Source: JADLHS01 sp039806955 (GTDB lineage Bacteria > Verrucomicrobiota > Verrucomicrobiia > Limisphaerales > JADLHS01). From it: DNA of 64,000 nucleotides. The position numbers and the translations under genes are program-made. The notes under the pieces are model-generated. The model was not told where the DNA came from, made no database searches, and saw only the letters and a list, made by a program, of their open reading frames with translations. Each line of letters starts with the position of its first letter. Position 1 is the first letter of the stretch. The stretch lies in assembly GCA_039806955.1 (NCBI GenBank), contig JBDHQI010000004.1, positions 117,163-181,162 on the forward strand. The letters run 5' to 3'. This document shows, piece after piece, positions 49,697 through 58,717 of this stretch.

Positions 49697-50692
49697 TCAT
49701 GTTTTTGCCTTCAGTTGGTTTTCCAGATTCAACAACGCCTCGCGAAAAGTCGGAAATTGGAACGTGAAGCCGCTCGCCAGCAACTTCCCCGGCACGACCC
49801 GGCGGCTTTTGAAAATGAGTTCCGTTTCCGTGCGCAGGAAGAACGCGCCGATTTCCAGCATCCATTCCGTGGCCGGCAAACCGATAGGCCTGCCGCACAC
49901 TTCGCGAAAGATTTTCATCATCTCCGCGTTTGTTAATGGATTCGTCGCGCATTGATTAATCGGCCCGGCTAGATCGTCATGCGCGATGATCCATTCCACC
50001 GCGCGACAAAAATCGGCGATGTGAATCCACGAGACGAATTGCTTTCCGCTGCCTTGCCGTCCGCCCAGCCCCAGTTTGGTGAGCCGCCGCAATATGGGGA
50101 AGACGCTGTTGCGTCCGAGTCCCAACACCATCGAGGTGCGAAGCGCAACTCGACGTGTCCGCTCCCTCTCCCCATCCGATGGGGAGAGGGTCGGGGCGAG
50201 GGGCAGCCGCGCTTCAAACAACGTCCGCTCCCACGCCTGCGCGACCTCAACCGAAAACGCATCCTTCGCGTCCACCGCCGAATCCATGTCCTGACTCGAC
50301 TCGTCGTGCGGTTTGCCAAAGGTGTGTTGGTAGAGTGTCGCCGTGCTGGAATTGAACCAGACCCGCGGAGGAGTTTTGCAGCGAGCTATCGCCTGGCCAA
50401 CGACCCGCGTCGAGTTCACGCGCGAGTCCATGATCTCGCGGCGGTTCTTGGCGTGGTAACGACAATCCACCGAACGCCCGGTAAGATTCACGATGGCCGT
50501 CGCGCCTTCCAACTCGTGCGCCCAACCGTCGAGCGACTTCGCGTCCCACGGCACTTCGCGCGCAGCATCCGGCCGGGACTTGGGCGTGCGGGTGAGGATG
50601 ACCACCTCCCATCCCAGCGCCGCGAAGTGCCTGGCCAGATCACTGCCAAGAAAACCTGATCCGCCCGCGAGAATGATTTTGTTGGCGCTCAT
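49697..50692 (-). CDS. TIGR01777-family NAD(P)-binding epimerase-like protein
   Basis: A 331-residue extended SDR protein: nucleotide-binding 'IILAGGSGFLGSDLARHFAA', 'AIVNLTGRSVDCRYHAKNRR', 'WFNSSTATLYQHTFGKPHDE' and 'FVSWIHIADFCRAVEWIIA'. The family (YfcH-like) is thought to act on nucleotide sugars or in cell division but has no firm reaction. About 25 residues near position 170 ('LPLAPTLSPSDGERERTRR') are foreign to the family and are encoded by a palindromic repeat inserted in frame. It lies between the DUF393 and DUF2071 genes. Confidence 0.85.
   Translation of the reverse strand: MSANKIILAGGSGFLGSDLARHFAALGWEVVILTRTPKSRPDAAREVPWDAKSLDGWAHELEGATAIVNLTGRSVDCRYHAKNRREIMDSRVNSTRVVGQAIARCKTPPRVWFNSSTATLYQHTFGKPHDESSQDMDSAVDAKDAFSVEVAQAWERTLFEARLPLAPTLSPSDGERERTRRVALRTSMVLGLGRNSVFPILRRLTKLGLGGRQGSGKQFVSWIHIADFCRAVEWIIAHDDLAGPINQCATNPLTNAEMMKIFREVCGRPIGLPATEWMLEIGAFFLRTETELIFKSRRVVPGKLLASGFTFQFPTFREALLNLENQLKAKT
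50164..50190. repeat. Palindrome inserted in frame within the TIGR01777-family gene
   Basis: Perfect 13-bp arms CCCTCTCCCCATC (50164-50176) and GATGGGGAGAGGG (50178-50190) separated by one base. It encodes the TLSPSDGERE-type segment. This is a sequence type otherwise expected between genes. Confidence 0.88.
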
Positions 50693-50840
50693 GGCATTTC
50701 CAGGGAGGTGGCGCAACGGTGCGGTCGGCGTTTCACCGTGGCCGGTGGTTTGGACGCGGCTGTGGTGTGGTTGGCGCTGGCCCAGTTTAATAGCAGTTTT
50801 AACCGCAACCAAAAAGGTCGTCGGTCGTGTCGGGCGGCGA

Positions 50841-51293
50841 TCATGGCCGGCCGCCTTTCAAAGCCGTGCAGCCAGCGGATCTGCAGCCACGATTTGCGGC
50901 GATGTAGCGATAGATCACGCGGTAAACCGGCATCAGGCCGGGGATGCGACTGAGCAACCACAACGGCCAGAGCCACCAGACGTAACGCATCAAGACCACG
51001 GCGGCATCGGCCCCGCCCAAGGTTCGTCCATCGGGCAGGTCAAGAATCATTTCGGTGAAAACCGGAGCGGAGGTTCTCCCGGGAGCGCTGGCATCTTGCT
51101 GGCGAGTTTCCGCACCGGACAACCACTCGCCGGCGGGACGCTGGCGCTCCCAGCGGGCTTGCAACGAGACGAAGCCGAATCCACGCCGGCGCAGCGGCTG
51201 TTCCACCCGGCGCAGCCACCGGAGACAGAACGCGCATTCGCCGTCGTAACTCACCCAACCAGCGGCGGGCGATTTAGCGTTATTATCTGTCAT
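50841..51293 (-). CDS. DUF393 (DCC-type thiol oxidoreductase-like) protein
   Basis: A 150-residue protein with the family motif 'VSYDGECAFCLRWLRRVEQP' (DxxCxxC near the N-terminus), a central variable part and a C-terminal hydrophobic 'LMRYVWWLWPLWLLSRIPGL' plus 'YRVIYRYIAANR'. DUF393 proteins are predicted thioredoxin-fold thiol-disulfide oxidoreductases, membrane-associated. ATG 51293 is chosen. It lies between the GbsR-like regulator and the TIGR01777 gene on the minus strand. Confidence 0.87.
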   Translation of the reverse strand: MTDNNAKSPAAGWVSYDGECAFCLRWLRRVEQPLRRRGFGFVSLQARWERQRPAGEWLSGAETRQQDASAPGRTSAPVFTEMILDLPDGRTLGGADAAVVLMRYVWWLWPLWLLSRIPGLMPVYRVIYRYIAANRGCRSAGCTALKGGRP

Positions 51294-51336
51294 TTCCGTA
51301 TTCACAGAAATAGCTCTTGAAATAAAAAGGCGGGAG

Positions 51337-51870
51337 TCACCCACCGATGCCCAACAGCTTGCGGATTTTATCGCCCATCTTGACGAACTTGGTCAACGCG
51401 CCGGTCGGCCAAAGACGGATTTGCCCATACCACGCCGTGGTGGTGTCAAAAAAATCCGCCAGTTCCTTGAGCTTTTGTTCGGTGTATTCGTCGGTTTCCT
51501 TGTCCTTGTGCGCCTCGACCACGCACTCGCGGAGCAGGGCGACGGTGGGGTCAATCTCACGTTTCTTGCGTTCGTCCAGCACCACGCGGAACATTTCCCA
51601 GACGTCCTTCATGCTCTCGAAATGATCGCGCGAATCACCAAGAACATGAACGCGCTTCACGATGCCCCAGCCCTGGAGTTCCTTGAGGCTGTTGCTAACA
51701 TTCGAGCGGGCGACACCGAGCGTGTCGGTGATCTCCTCGGCATGCAAAGGCTGGGGCGAAATGAAGAGCAGGGCGTGGATCTGCGCCACCGTGCGGTTAA
51801 TGCCCCACTTGGTGCCCATCTCGCCCCAATGGAGAATGAACTTCTGTTGAACTGGACTCAGCATCGACAT
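51337..51870 (-). CDS. GbsR/MarR-family transcriptional regulator
   Basis: A 177-residue winged-helix regulator of the GbsR type: 'MGTKWGINRTVAQIHALLFI', 'ITDTLGVARSNVSNSLKELQ' (recognition helix) and 'WGIVKRVHVLGDSRDHFESM'. A C-terminal helical part ('LADFFDTTTAWYGQIRLWP') may bind a ligand or form the dimer. As first gene of the minus-strand run GbsR-DUF393-TIGR01777-DUF2071 it is the likely local regulator. ATG 51870 chosen; ATG 51864 also possible. Confidence 0.88.
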   Translation of the reverse strand: MSMLSPVQQKFILHWGEMGTKWGINRTVAQIHALLFISPQPLHAEEITDTLGVARSNVSNSLKELQGWGIVKRVHVLGDSRDHFESMKDVWEMFRVVLDERKKREIDPTVALLRECVVEAHKDKETDEYTEQKLKELADFFDTTTAWYGQIRLWPTGALTKFVKMGDKIRKLLGIGG

Positions 51871-52089
51871 GTTTGCTTTATTTCTGTTTGAACAGAAATT
51901 ACCGACATGGCCGCGATCAGTCAAGAATTATTTCCGGGCGCACCCGTCTGGAAGGCGTACCGAGGCTTGTGGCTGCGGTGCAGATAGTTCTGGTTGCGGG
52001 CGAGTACGAAGTGTAAAACAAGGCGGATTCAGTCGCCTTGATGGAGAGCAGTTGCGGCGTTCCGCAGATGAATTAAGATCCGATCAGCT

Positions 52090-53646
52090 ATGCACAAAAA
52101 ATCAAAAAAGAAACGGCCCCAATCGGGCGTCAGCCGCCGCGATGTCATCAAAGGGTTCTTGGGTGTCGGCGCACTTTCCGCGTTGGCGGGTTGTGCCATG
52201 TCGTCCGATTCGGATTCGCGCGTAAAAACCGGTGCGAGCCTCCTGCGCCGGGAGAATCAACGCCCCGGTGCTCGCGATTGGATGTTGACCAATACACGGA
52301 TTGATCCGGCCACCAAATATCGGTGTCCTTGGATCGAAGGGTATTGTTCCCATACCAGCATCCGGTCGGGCGAGCGACTCAAGTTTTACGTCAGCACCAA
52401 TCCAGCGTCGGCGTTTCGATTGGAGCTGTTTCGCATGGGTTACTACGGCGGCGCTGGGGCGCGTCAGGTTGCGAGTCTCGGTCCGTTCGCCGGGCAGACC
52501 CAACCCGATCCTCCGGTCGGACCCAAGCGCGTGCGTGATTGCCGGTGGGAAGCCAGCACGGAGTTGACGATTCCAGCGGATTGGCCCAGCGGCATTTACG
52601 TCGGCAAACTGACCGCCGCGCGCGACGGTTTGCAAAGCTACGTTATTTTCATCGTGCGGGATGATCGCCCGGCGGACCTGATTTATCAGTGTTCCGATAC
52701 GACCTGGCAGGCGTACAACCGCTGGCCAGATCAATACGCCCTCTACAACGATGATGCGAATCAGTGGTATTGGGGTGGCGACGTGCAGGTAAGTTTCAAT
52801 CGGCCGTACGGAAAATACTGTCAGATTGTGGATGCGCCGTTATCCACCGGCACGGGTGATTTTTTCCTCTGGGAATTTCCGTTTATTTACTGGTTGGAAG
52901 CGCAGGGCTACGACGTCACTTATACTTCCAATCTCGACACCCATTCCGATCCACACGGTCTGTTGCGCACGAAAGGTTTTCTCTCGGTCGGGCACGATGA
53001 ATATTACACCATCGAGATGTTCCGGAATTTGCAGGCGGCAATGCGCGCCGGAGTGAGTCTGGGCTTTTTCTCGGGCAACACTTGTTGCGGTCGCATTCTG
53101 CTTGCGCCGGACGCGGGCGGAATCCCCCGCCGCGCGTTTGAACGCATCGGCGTGTTCGGCCCCCCCGCCGGGATGCGCGATTTTGTGGCCATGAAAACGC
53201 TGTTGCACGAACGACCGTACGCCAATGAATTGGTCGGCGCACACAGTACGGGGGTGGTGACCGGCGGCGCGGACTGGGTTTGCGTGAAGCCGGAGCACTG
53301 GATTTTTGCGGGCACCGACATGAAGCAGGGCGAGGGGATTCCCGGTCTGGTGGGTTGGGAGTGGCACGGCGATCCGGCGGACATTCCCGGATTGGAAATC
53401 GTGGCCAGCGCTCCGACTCAGGACAAACCCGGCTCACCCAATGGCGGAGTGTTCACGGCGACGGTTTATCCCGGACCGAAAAAGAATTTCGTCTTCAACG
53501 CCTCGACTTGCTGGTGGGCGGATGGGTTGAGCGAGCCGCCGGGTTACGTGCGTCCATCGGTTTACACTTCTCCCCTGGGACCGGACCGACGCGTGCAGCA
53601 GATCACGCGCAACATCCTCGAGCGCATGATCCGGCGTCCGGTGTGA
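52090..53646 (+). CDS. N,N-dimethylformamidase beta-subunit-like lipoprotein
   Basis: A 518-residue exported protein with twin-arginine motif 'SRRDVIKGFLGVGALSALAG' running into a lipobox Cys (about residue 35). The mature part resembles the large subunit of N,N-dimethylformamidase: 'GERLKFYVSTNPASAFRLEL', 'YRMGYYGG'-type 'FRMGYYGGAGARQV', 'DTTWQAYNRW', 'FLSVGHDEYYTIEMF' and 'GWEWHGDP'. The Tyr and Glu residues of the mononuclear iron site cannot be mapped with certainty by eye. Most homologues of this size are uncharacterised, so amidase activity on dimethylformamide is not implied. Confidence 0.78.
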   Translation: MHKKSKKKRPQSGVSRRDVIKGFLGVGALSALAGCAMSSDSDSRVKTGASLLRRENQRPGARDWMLTNTRIDPATKYRCPWIEGYCSHTSIRSGERLKFYVSTNPASAFRLELFRMGYYGGAGARQVASLGPFAGQTQPDPPVGPKRVRDCRWEASTELTIPADWPSGIYVGKLTAARDGLQSYVIFIVRDDRPADLIYQCSDTTWQAYNRWPDQYALYNDDANQWYWGGDVQVSFNRPYGKYCQIVDAPLSTGTGDFFLWEFPFIYWLEAQGYDVTYTSNLDTHSDPHGLLRTKGFLSVGHDEYYTIEMFRNLQAAMRAGVSLGFFSGNTCCGRILLAPDAGGIPRRAFERIGVFGPPAGMRDFVAMKTLLHERPYANELVGAHSTGVVTGGADWVCVKPEHWIFAGTDMKQGEGIPGLVGWEWHGDPADIPGLEIVASAPTQDKPGSPNGGVFTATVYPGPKKNFVFNASTCWWADGLSEPPGYVRPSVYTSPLGPDRRVQQITRNILERMIRRPV

Positions 53647-53739
53647 ACGGATCGCCGCCCGGAATGACCGTGCCGGCTTTGGAGTTGGCAAGATGCGGGT
53701 TTTCCGCGCATAATGTCCGGCCGTGACAACGGCGGTGGC

Positions 53740-55299
53740 ATGAGAACACAAGTGGAAATTTACGACACCACCCTGCGCGATGGCGCGCAGGGTGAAGGCA
53801 TCAATTTTTCGGCAGGCGATAAATTTCGCATTGCCGAGAAGCTGGATTCATTCGGGATTCATTACATTGAGGGCGGCTGGCCGGGGAGCAATCCGAAGGA
53901 CCTGGAGTTTTTCCGGCTGGCGGCGCGGCGGAAATGGCGGAACGCCAAGATCGCAGCGTTCAGCATGACCCGGCGCAAGGGGGTGGCGGTGGAGCGCGAC
54001 GAGTTGATGCGTTTGATTCTCGAAGCGGAAACGCCCGTGGTGACCATTGTGGGCAAGACCTGGCTGCTGCATGTCACCGAGGTGCTGCGCGTCAAGCCGG
54101 ACGAGAATCTGGGCATGATCCGCGATACGATCCGCTATCTGAAGGATCGGGGTAAAACAGTTTTCTATGATGCGGAACACAGTTTTGATGGCTACGCCGC
54201 CGAGCCGGAGTACGCGCTGGCCACCTGGCAGGCGGCGGAACAGGCGGGGGCGGATGCCATTGTGTTGTGCGATACGAATGGCGGCCGGCTGCCCGGTGAG
54301 ATTGCGCGAACGGTGGCGCTGGCCCGATCGAAATTGCGCTGTGTGATCGGCATTCACACGCACGACGACTGTGGTTTTGGCGTGGCCAATGCCATCGCCG
54401 CCGTGGATGCGGGGGCGAGCCAGGTGCAGGGAACGATCAACGGCTTCGGCGAGCGGACGGGCAATTGTAATTTGACCAGCGTGATTCCCACATTGGCGCT
54501 CAAGATGGGGCTGCGCAGCGTTCCGGCCAGCTCCCTGCCCAAGCTCAAAAAGCTGTCCGAGTTCGTCAATGAAGTGGCCAACATCCGGTCCAATTCCCGG
54601 GCGCCGTGGGTGGGTGAATCGGCATTTGCTCACAAGGGCGGAATGCATGTCCATGCCATCGAGCGCTTGACGAAAAGCTACGAGCACATCAATCCCGCCG
54701 CGGTGGGCAATGCCCGGCGGGTGCTGGTCAGTGACATGTCCGGACGCACAAATGTCCTGATGAAAGCCAAGGAATTGGGCTTCCAATTGACACCGGACAT
54801 GGCCGAGTTAAAGGCGATGACGGCGCGCATCAAACAATTGGAAAGTGAAGGTTACGAATACGAGGCGGCGGAAGGTTCGCTGGCGTTGCTGATTGGGAAC
54901 GCGCTGAAGCGTCGCGAAAAGCCGTTTCTGGTGAATGCGTATCACGTTTCCATGCGGCGCGATGGTCCGGATAATATCTGCGAGGCCACAATCAAAGTTC
55001 ACGTCGGCGCGGAGGAATCGCACACCGTGGCGGATGGCGACGGGCCGGTAAACGCCCTGGATGAGGCGTTGCGCCTGGCTCTCGCCAAGTTTTTTCCCAA
55101 ATTGAAAAACGTCGCTTTGACCGACTACAAAGTGCGCATCATCAACGGCACGACTGGCACCGCCGCCAAGACGCGGGTGTTGATCACCTCCAGCGACGGC
55201 AAGCGCGAGTGGGGCACGGTTGGCGTGAGCAAAAATATCATCGAAGCAAGTCTTCAAGCCTTGGTGGATTCGATGGAGTATGCGCTGCTGAAGAAATAA
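53740..55299 (+). CDS. cimA: (R)-citramalate synthase
   Basis: A 519-residue enzyme of the isopropylmalate synthase family: 'IYDTTLRDGAQGEGINFSAG' at the N-terminus, 'GIHTHDDCGFGVANAIAAVD' with metal-binding His residues and 'QGTINGFGERTGNCNLTSVI', plus a C-terminal LeuA allosteric domain (about 400-510). The 'EGGWPGSNPKDLEFF' segment is typical of citramalate rather than isopropylmalate synthases. It condenses pyruvate and acetyl-CoA, giving a threonine-independent route to isoleucine. ATG 53740 is next to the conserved start; ATG 53713 is an alternative. Confidence 0.92.
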   Translation: MRTQVEIYDTTLRDGAQGEGINFSAGDKFRIAEKLDSFGIHYIEGGWPGSNPKDLEFFRLAARRKWRNAKIAAFSMTRRKGVAVERDELMRLILEAETPVVTIVGKTWLLHVTEVLRVKPDENLGMIRDTIRYLKDRGKTVFYDAEHSFDGYAAEPEYALATWQAAEQAGADAIVLCDTNGGRLPGEIARTVALARSKLRCVIGIHTHDDCGFGVANAIAAVDAGASQVQGTINGFGERTGNCNLTSVIPTLALKMGLRSVPASSLPKLKKLSEFVNEVANIRSNSRAPWVGESAFAHKGGMHVHAIERLTKSYEHINPAAVGNARRVLVSDMSGRTNVLMKAKELGFQLTPDMAELKAMTARIKQLESEGYEYEAAEGSLALLIGNALKRREKPFLVNAYHVSMRRDGPDNICEATIKVHVGAEESHTVADGDGPVNALDEALRLALAKFFPKLKNVALTDYKVRIINGTTGTAAKTRVLITSSDGKREWGTVGVSKNIIEASLQALVDSMEYALLKK

Positions 55300-55301
55300 T
55301 G

Positions 55302-55760
55302 TTCAACCACGGATGGACACGGATTCTAAAATTGATCTGCAACATCCCGAAAACACCAAGCTGCTGCTCAGAGAGGAGACGCATCAGATTCTCGGGTGTG
55401 CGTTTGCTGTCTTAAACGAAATTGGCCACGGTTTCCATGAGAAGGTTTATGAGAATGCGCTGGTGGTTGAGTTCAAGGTGCGTGGTATTCCCTACGAACA
55501 GCAAAAGCGTTTTCCGATCATCTACAAAGGCGTCTTGGTCGCTGAGTTTGTCCCGGACCTGATAGCGTTCCGTTCGGTCATCGTGGACACCAAAGTGATT
55601 GAGAAAATTACCGATCACGAGCGCGGTCGGATGAACAACTATTTGAAGATAACAAAACTGCGGGTTGGCCTGACGCTGAATTTTAAAACTCCGCGCCTCG
55701 AATGGGATCGGCTGGTTTTATGATTTCATCCGTGTTTATCCGTGTCCATTCGTGGTTGAA
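55302..55760. repeat. 23-bp inverted repeats bounding the GxxExxY gene
   Basis: Arms at 55302-55324 and 55738-55760 are inverted copies with 22 of 23 bases matching. The left arm contains the ATG and first codons of the GxxExxY gene; the right arm begins 15 bases after its stop. A partial extra copy (ATCCGTGT) lies at 55728-55735. Confidence 0.92.
55313..55723 (+). CDS. GxxExxY protein
   Basis: A 136-residue protein of the GxxExxY family: the name-giving motif is in 'NEIGHGFHEKVYENALVVEF' (G-F-H-E-K-V-Y), followed by 'KGVLVAEFVPDLIAF', 'VIVDTKVIEKITD' and 'LKITKLRVGLTLNF'. The D...E/VDxK-like arrangement recalls nuclease folds (PD-(D/E)XK type), but the function is not established. Its N-terminus 'MDTDSK' is encoded by a repeat arm. 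It is wedged between cimA (13 bases after its stop) and valS (47 bases before its start). Confidence 0.92.
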   Translation: MDTDSKIDLQHPENTKLLLREETHQILGCAFAVLNEIGHGFHEKVYENALVVEFKVRGIPYEQQKRFPIIYKGVLVAEFVPDLIAFRSVIVDTKVIEKITDHERGRMNNYLKITKLRVGLTLNFKTPRLEWDRLVL

Positions 55761-55770
55761 ATAATTTAGC

Positions 55771-58680
55771 ATGAGTGAGATTCCCAAGGCATACGAACCC
55801 CAATCTGTTGAGGACAAATGGTACGACTTCTGGCTGAAGCAAGGTTGCTTCACCGCCGACCCGGCGCGTGTCACCGACAAGCGCCCGGCGTATTCCATCG
55901 TCATTCCGCCGCCGAACGTCACGGGCATGCTCCACATGGGGCACGTGCTCAACAACACCATCCAGGACATCCTCAGCCGCAAGGCGCGCATGGACGGCAA
56001 GGAAGTCCTTTGGTTGCCGGGCACGGATCACGCCGGCATCGCCACGCAGGTGATGGTGGAAAAACAACTCAAGAAGGAGGAAAAGAAATCGCGGCACGAT
56101 CTCGGGCGCGAAGAATTTCTCCAGCGCGTCTGGGCGTGGAAGGAGAAGCACGGCAACATCATCATCAACCAGCTCAAAAAGCTCGGGTGTTCGTGTGATT
56201 GGACGCGCGAACGCTTCACGATGGACCCGGAGTATTCGCGCTGCGTGCAAAAGGTCTTCGTCGAGCTTTACAAGAAGGGCCTCATCTATCGCGGCAAACG
56301 CATGGTGAATTGGTGTCCCGTGTCGCAGACCGCGCTTTCGGACGAGGAAGTGGAAATGAAACCGCAGAAGGGTTTCATGTATCACTTCAAGGTGCAGGTG
56401 GCGGAAGCGCCGGACACGTGGCTCACCATCGCGACGACGCGACCGGAAACCATTCCGGGCGACACGGCGGTGGCGGTGAATCCGAAAGACCCGCGTTATG
56501 CGCATCTCATCGGCAAGCACATCGTGCGGCCGCTGCCGGCGGAATTACCGCGCGAACAGAAGCTCATCCCGATCATCGGCGACGAGCACGTGGATTTTGA
56601 ATTCGGCACGGGCGTGCTCAAGGTGACGCCGGCGCACGACAAGGCAGACTTTGAAATCGGTCAGCGCCATAAACTGGCGATTGTGGAAGTCATCAACGCC
56701 GACGGCTCGATGAACGAGCTGGCGGGCGCGGATTTGAAGGGACTGGATCGGTTCAAGGCGCGCAAGGTAGCGGAGGAAAAACTCGCGGAACTCGGCGCGC
56801 TGGTGGAAACGAAGCCATACGAGAACAACGTGGGCTTCAGTCAGCGCGCGGATGTGCCGATCGAGCCGCGCCTGAGCGAGCAATGGTTCTTGAAATATCC
56901 CGCTGTGCCGGAATCCAAGACGTGCGTGGCGGAGGGGCGGATGAAGTTTCATCCCGACCGCTGGGCGAAGGTTTATGATCACTGGCTGACGAACATTCAG
57001 GACTGGTGCATCAGCCGTCAGCTTTGGTGGGGGCATCGGATTCCGGTGTGGAGAAAACGCGTTCGGCTTTACGAGCGGAATTGGACGGATGAATTATTGC
57101 GATGGGGCTGGGATGATTACGTCGAACAATCGTGGGCAAATGAGCCAGAACCGATTGTCATTCGCGTCTTTCGTTGCTCAGACGGAAGCGAAGTTAATCC
57201 GAAGAAAGACGCTTTAATGCCGGTTGTTCGCGAGACAGAAGGCGAATACGACATTTTCGTTTGCACAAACGACGAACAGAAGGGGCGAGATTTTGAAAAG
57301 TATGGCTTCACCCAAGATCCCGACGTGCTCGACACTTGGTTCAGTTCCTGGCTCTGGCCGTTTGCCACAATGGGTTGGCCCGAGAACACGGAGACGTTGA
57401 AGAAGTTTTATCCGACCACCGACCTCGTCACCGGGCCGGACATCATTTTCTTCTGGGTCGCGCGCATGATCATGGCGGGCTACGAATACATGGGAGAGCT
57501 GCCATTCCAGAATGTTTATTTCACCGGCATCATCCGCGACAAGCAGGGCCGCAAGATGTCGAAGACGCTCGGCAATTCGCCCGACCCGCTCGTGCTCATC
57601 GCCCAATACGGCGCGGATGCGTTGCGCTTCGGCACGATGCGCAGTGCGCCGCTCGGTCAGGACGTGTTGTTCGACGAGAAGGACGTCGAGCTGGGCCGCA
57701 ACTTTTGTAACAAGCTGTGGAACGCGTGTCGCTTCCGCCAAATGGTCGGCAGTGCCGACAGCCAAATACAGGGAGAGATTGACTCCAGCTTGTTGACAAC
57801 GGATGACAAGTGGATTTTGCTCAAGCTCAACGAGGCGATCCGCGAGATCACCGAGGCGTTGAACAGCTACAACTTTAGCGTGGCGGTGCAGGCGTTATAT
57901 CGCTTCTTCTGGAATGAGTATTGCGATTGGTATGTGGAGGCGAGCAAAGCGGTGTTGGGAAGTGCGGAACGCGGAAACCGGAGTGCGGAACAGGAAAGGC
58001 GTGCCGCAAACACCATCGCAGTCATTGATTTCGTGTTGAGCCACACGCTGCGGTTGTTTCATCCGTTTCTGCCGTTCATCACGGAGGAATTGTGGCACGG
58101 GATGGGTTACGCGACGGACATGCCGGAGAACCAGGGCGGGAAGACCATCATGAATGCACCGTGGCCCAAGCCGTTTGACGCGGATTTTTGCGAGGCTTAC
58201 GGACTGGATGAGACGCATCTGGAATTTGCCAGCCAGAAATATGAAGTCGTGACGTTGGGGCGAAACTTGCGCCGCATTGGCAACATACAATCCGGCAAGA
58301 AGGTGAAGTTCGTGCTCAAGCCGAGCCGCGAAATCCCCGCGCACGATGGCGAAGTGATTAAATTGTTGCTCAACGCCGAAGCCCTGGATTTTGCGGAAGA
58401 TTATGTGGCGAAGAAGGGAACGCCGACGGGGCATACCCCATTCGGGGATTTATATCTGCCATTGGAGGGGTTGATGGACGTGGCAGCGGAGCGGGCGCGG
58501 TTGACGAAGGAAAAAGAGAAGATTCAAATCGAGATCACCAAGGTGGAACAGAAGCTGGCCAATCCCCATTTCACCCAACGGGCGCCGGCGGAGGTGTTGC
58601 GCGATCACGAACAGCGCCTGGCGGACTGGAAGGAAAAATTGGCGCACGTTAAGATGGCGCTGGAGGCTCTGGGAACGTAA
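55771..58680 (+). CDS. valS: Valine-tRNA ligase
   Basis: A 969-residue class I synthetase. The HIGH-type motif is 'PPNVTGMLHMGHVLNN', the second signature is 'GRKMSKTLGNS', and the editing domain is in the middle ('TRPETIPGDTAVAVNPKDPR'). The anticodon-binding region (about 700-830) is followed by the C-terminal coiled coil typical of ValRS ('ERARLTKEKEKIQIEITKVE'). It charges tRNA-Val in the cytoplasm. Upstream sequence is the repeat-bounded GxxExxY cassette, so the native promoter may have been displaced. Confidence 0.97.
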   Translation: MSEIPKAYEPQSVEDKWYDFWLKQGCFTADPARVTDKRPAYSIVIPPPNVTGMLHMGHVLNNTIQDILSRKARMDGKEVLWLPGTDHAGIATQVMVEKQLKKEEKKSRHDLGREEFLQRVWAWKEKHGNIIINQLKKLGCSCDWTRERFTMDPEYSRCVQKVFVELYKKGLIYRGKRMVNWCPVSQTALSDEEVEMKPQKGFMYHFKVQVAEAPDTWLTIATTRPETIPGDTAVAVNPKDPRYAHLIGKHIVRPLPAELPREQKLIPIIGDEHVDFEFGTGVLKVTPAHDKADFEIGQRHKLAIVEVINADGSMNELAGADLKGLDRFKARKVAEEKLAELGALVETKPYENNVGFSQRADVPIEPRLSEQWFLKYPAVPESKTCVAEGRMKFHPDRWAKVYDHWLTNIQDWCISRQLWWGHRIPVWRKRVRLYERNWTDELLRWGWDDYVEQSWANEPEPIVIRVFRCSDGSEVNPKKDALMPVVRETEGEYDIFVCTNDEQKGRDFEKYGFTQDPDVLDTWFSSWLWPFATMGWPENTETLKKFYPTTDLVTGPDIIFFWVARMIMAGYEYMGELPFQNVYFTGIIRDKQGRKMSKTLGNSPDPLVLIAQYGADALRFGTMRSAPLGQDVLFDEKDVELGRNFCNKLWNACRFRQMVGSADSQIQGEIDSSLLTTDDKWILLKLNEAIREITEALNSYNFSVAVQALYRFFWNEYCDWYVEASKAVLGSAERGNRSAEQERRAANTIAVIDFVLSHTLRLFHPFLPFITEELWHGMGYATDMPENQGGKTIMNAPWPKPFDADFCEAYGLDETHLEFASQKYEVVTLGRNLRRIGNIQSGKKVKFVLKPSREIPAHDGEVIKLLLNAEALDFAEDYVAKKGTPTGHTPFGDLYLPLEGLMDVAAERARLTKEKEKIQIEITKVEQKLANPHFTQRAPAEVLRDHEQRLADWKEKLAHVKMALEALGT

Positions 58681-58717
58681 GCTGCGCAAGTTGACCAACC
58701 AAAGACGGAGAACGCTT

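Noticed and set aside
49596..49952. N-terminal extension of the DUF2071 frame
   Set aside because: The upstream part overlaps the TIGR01777 gene in another frame and crosses a palindromic repeat; it has no family similarity.
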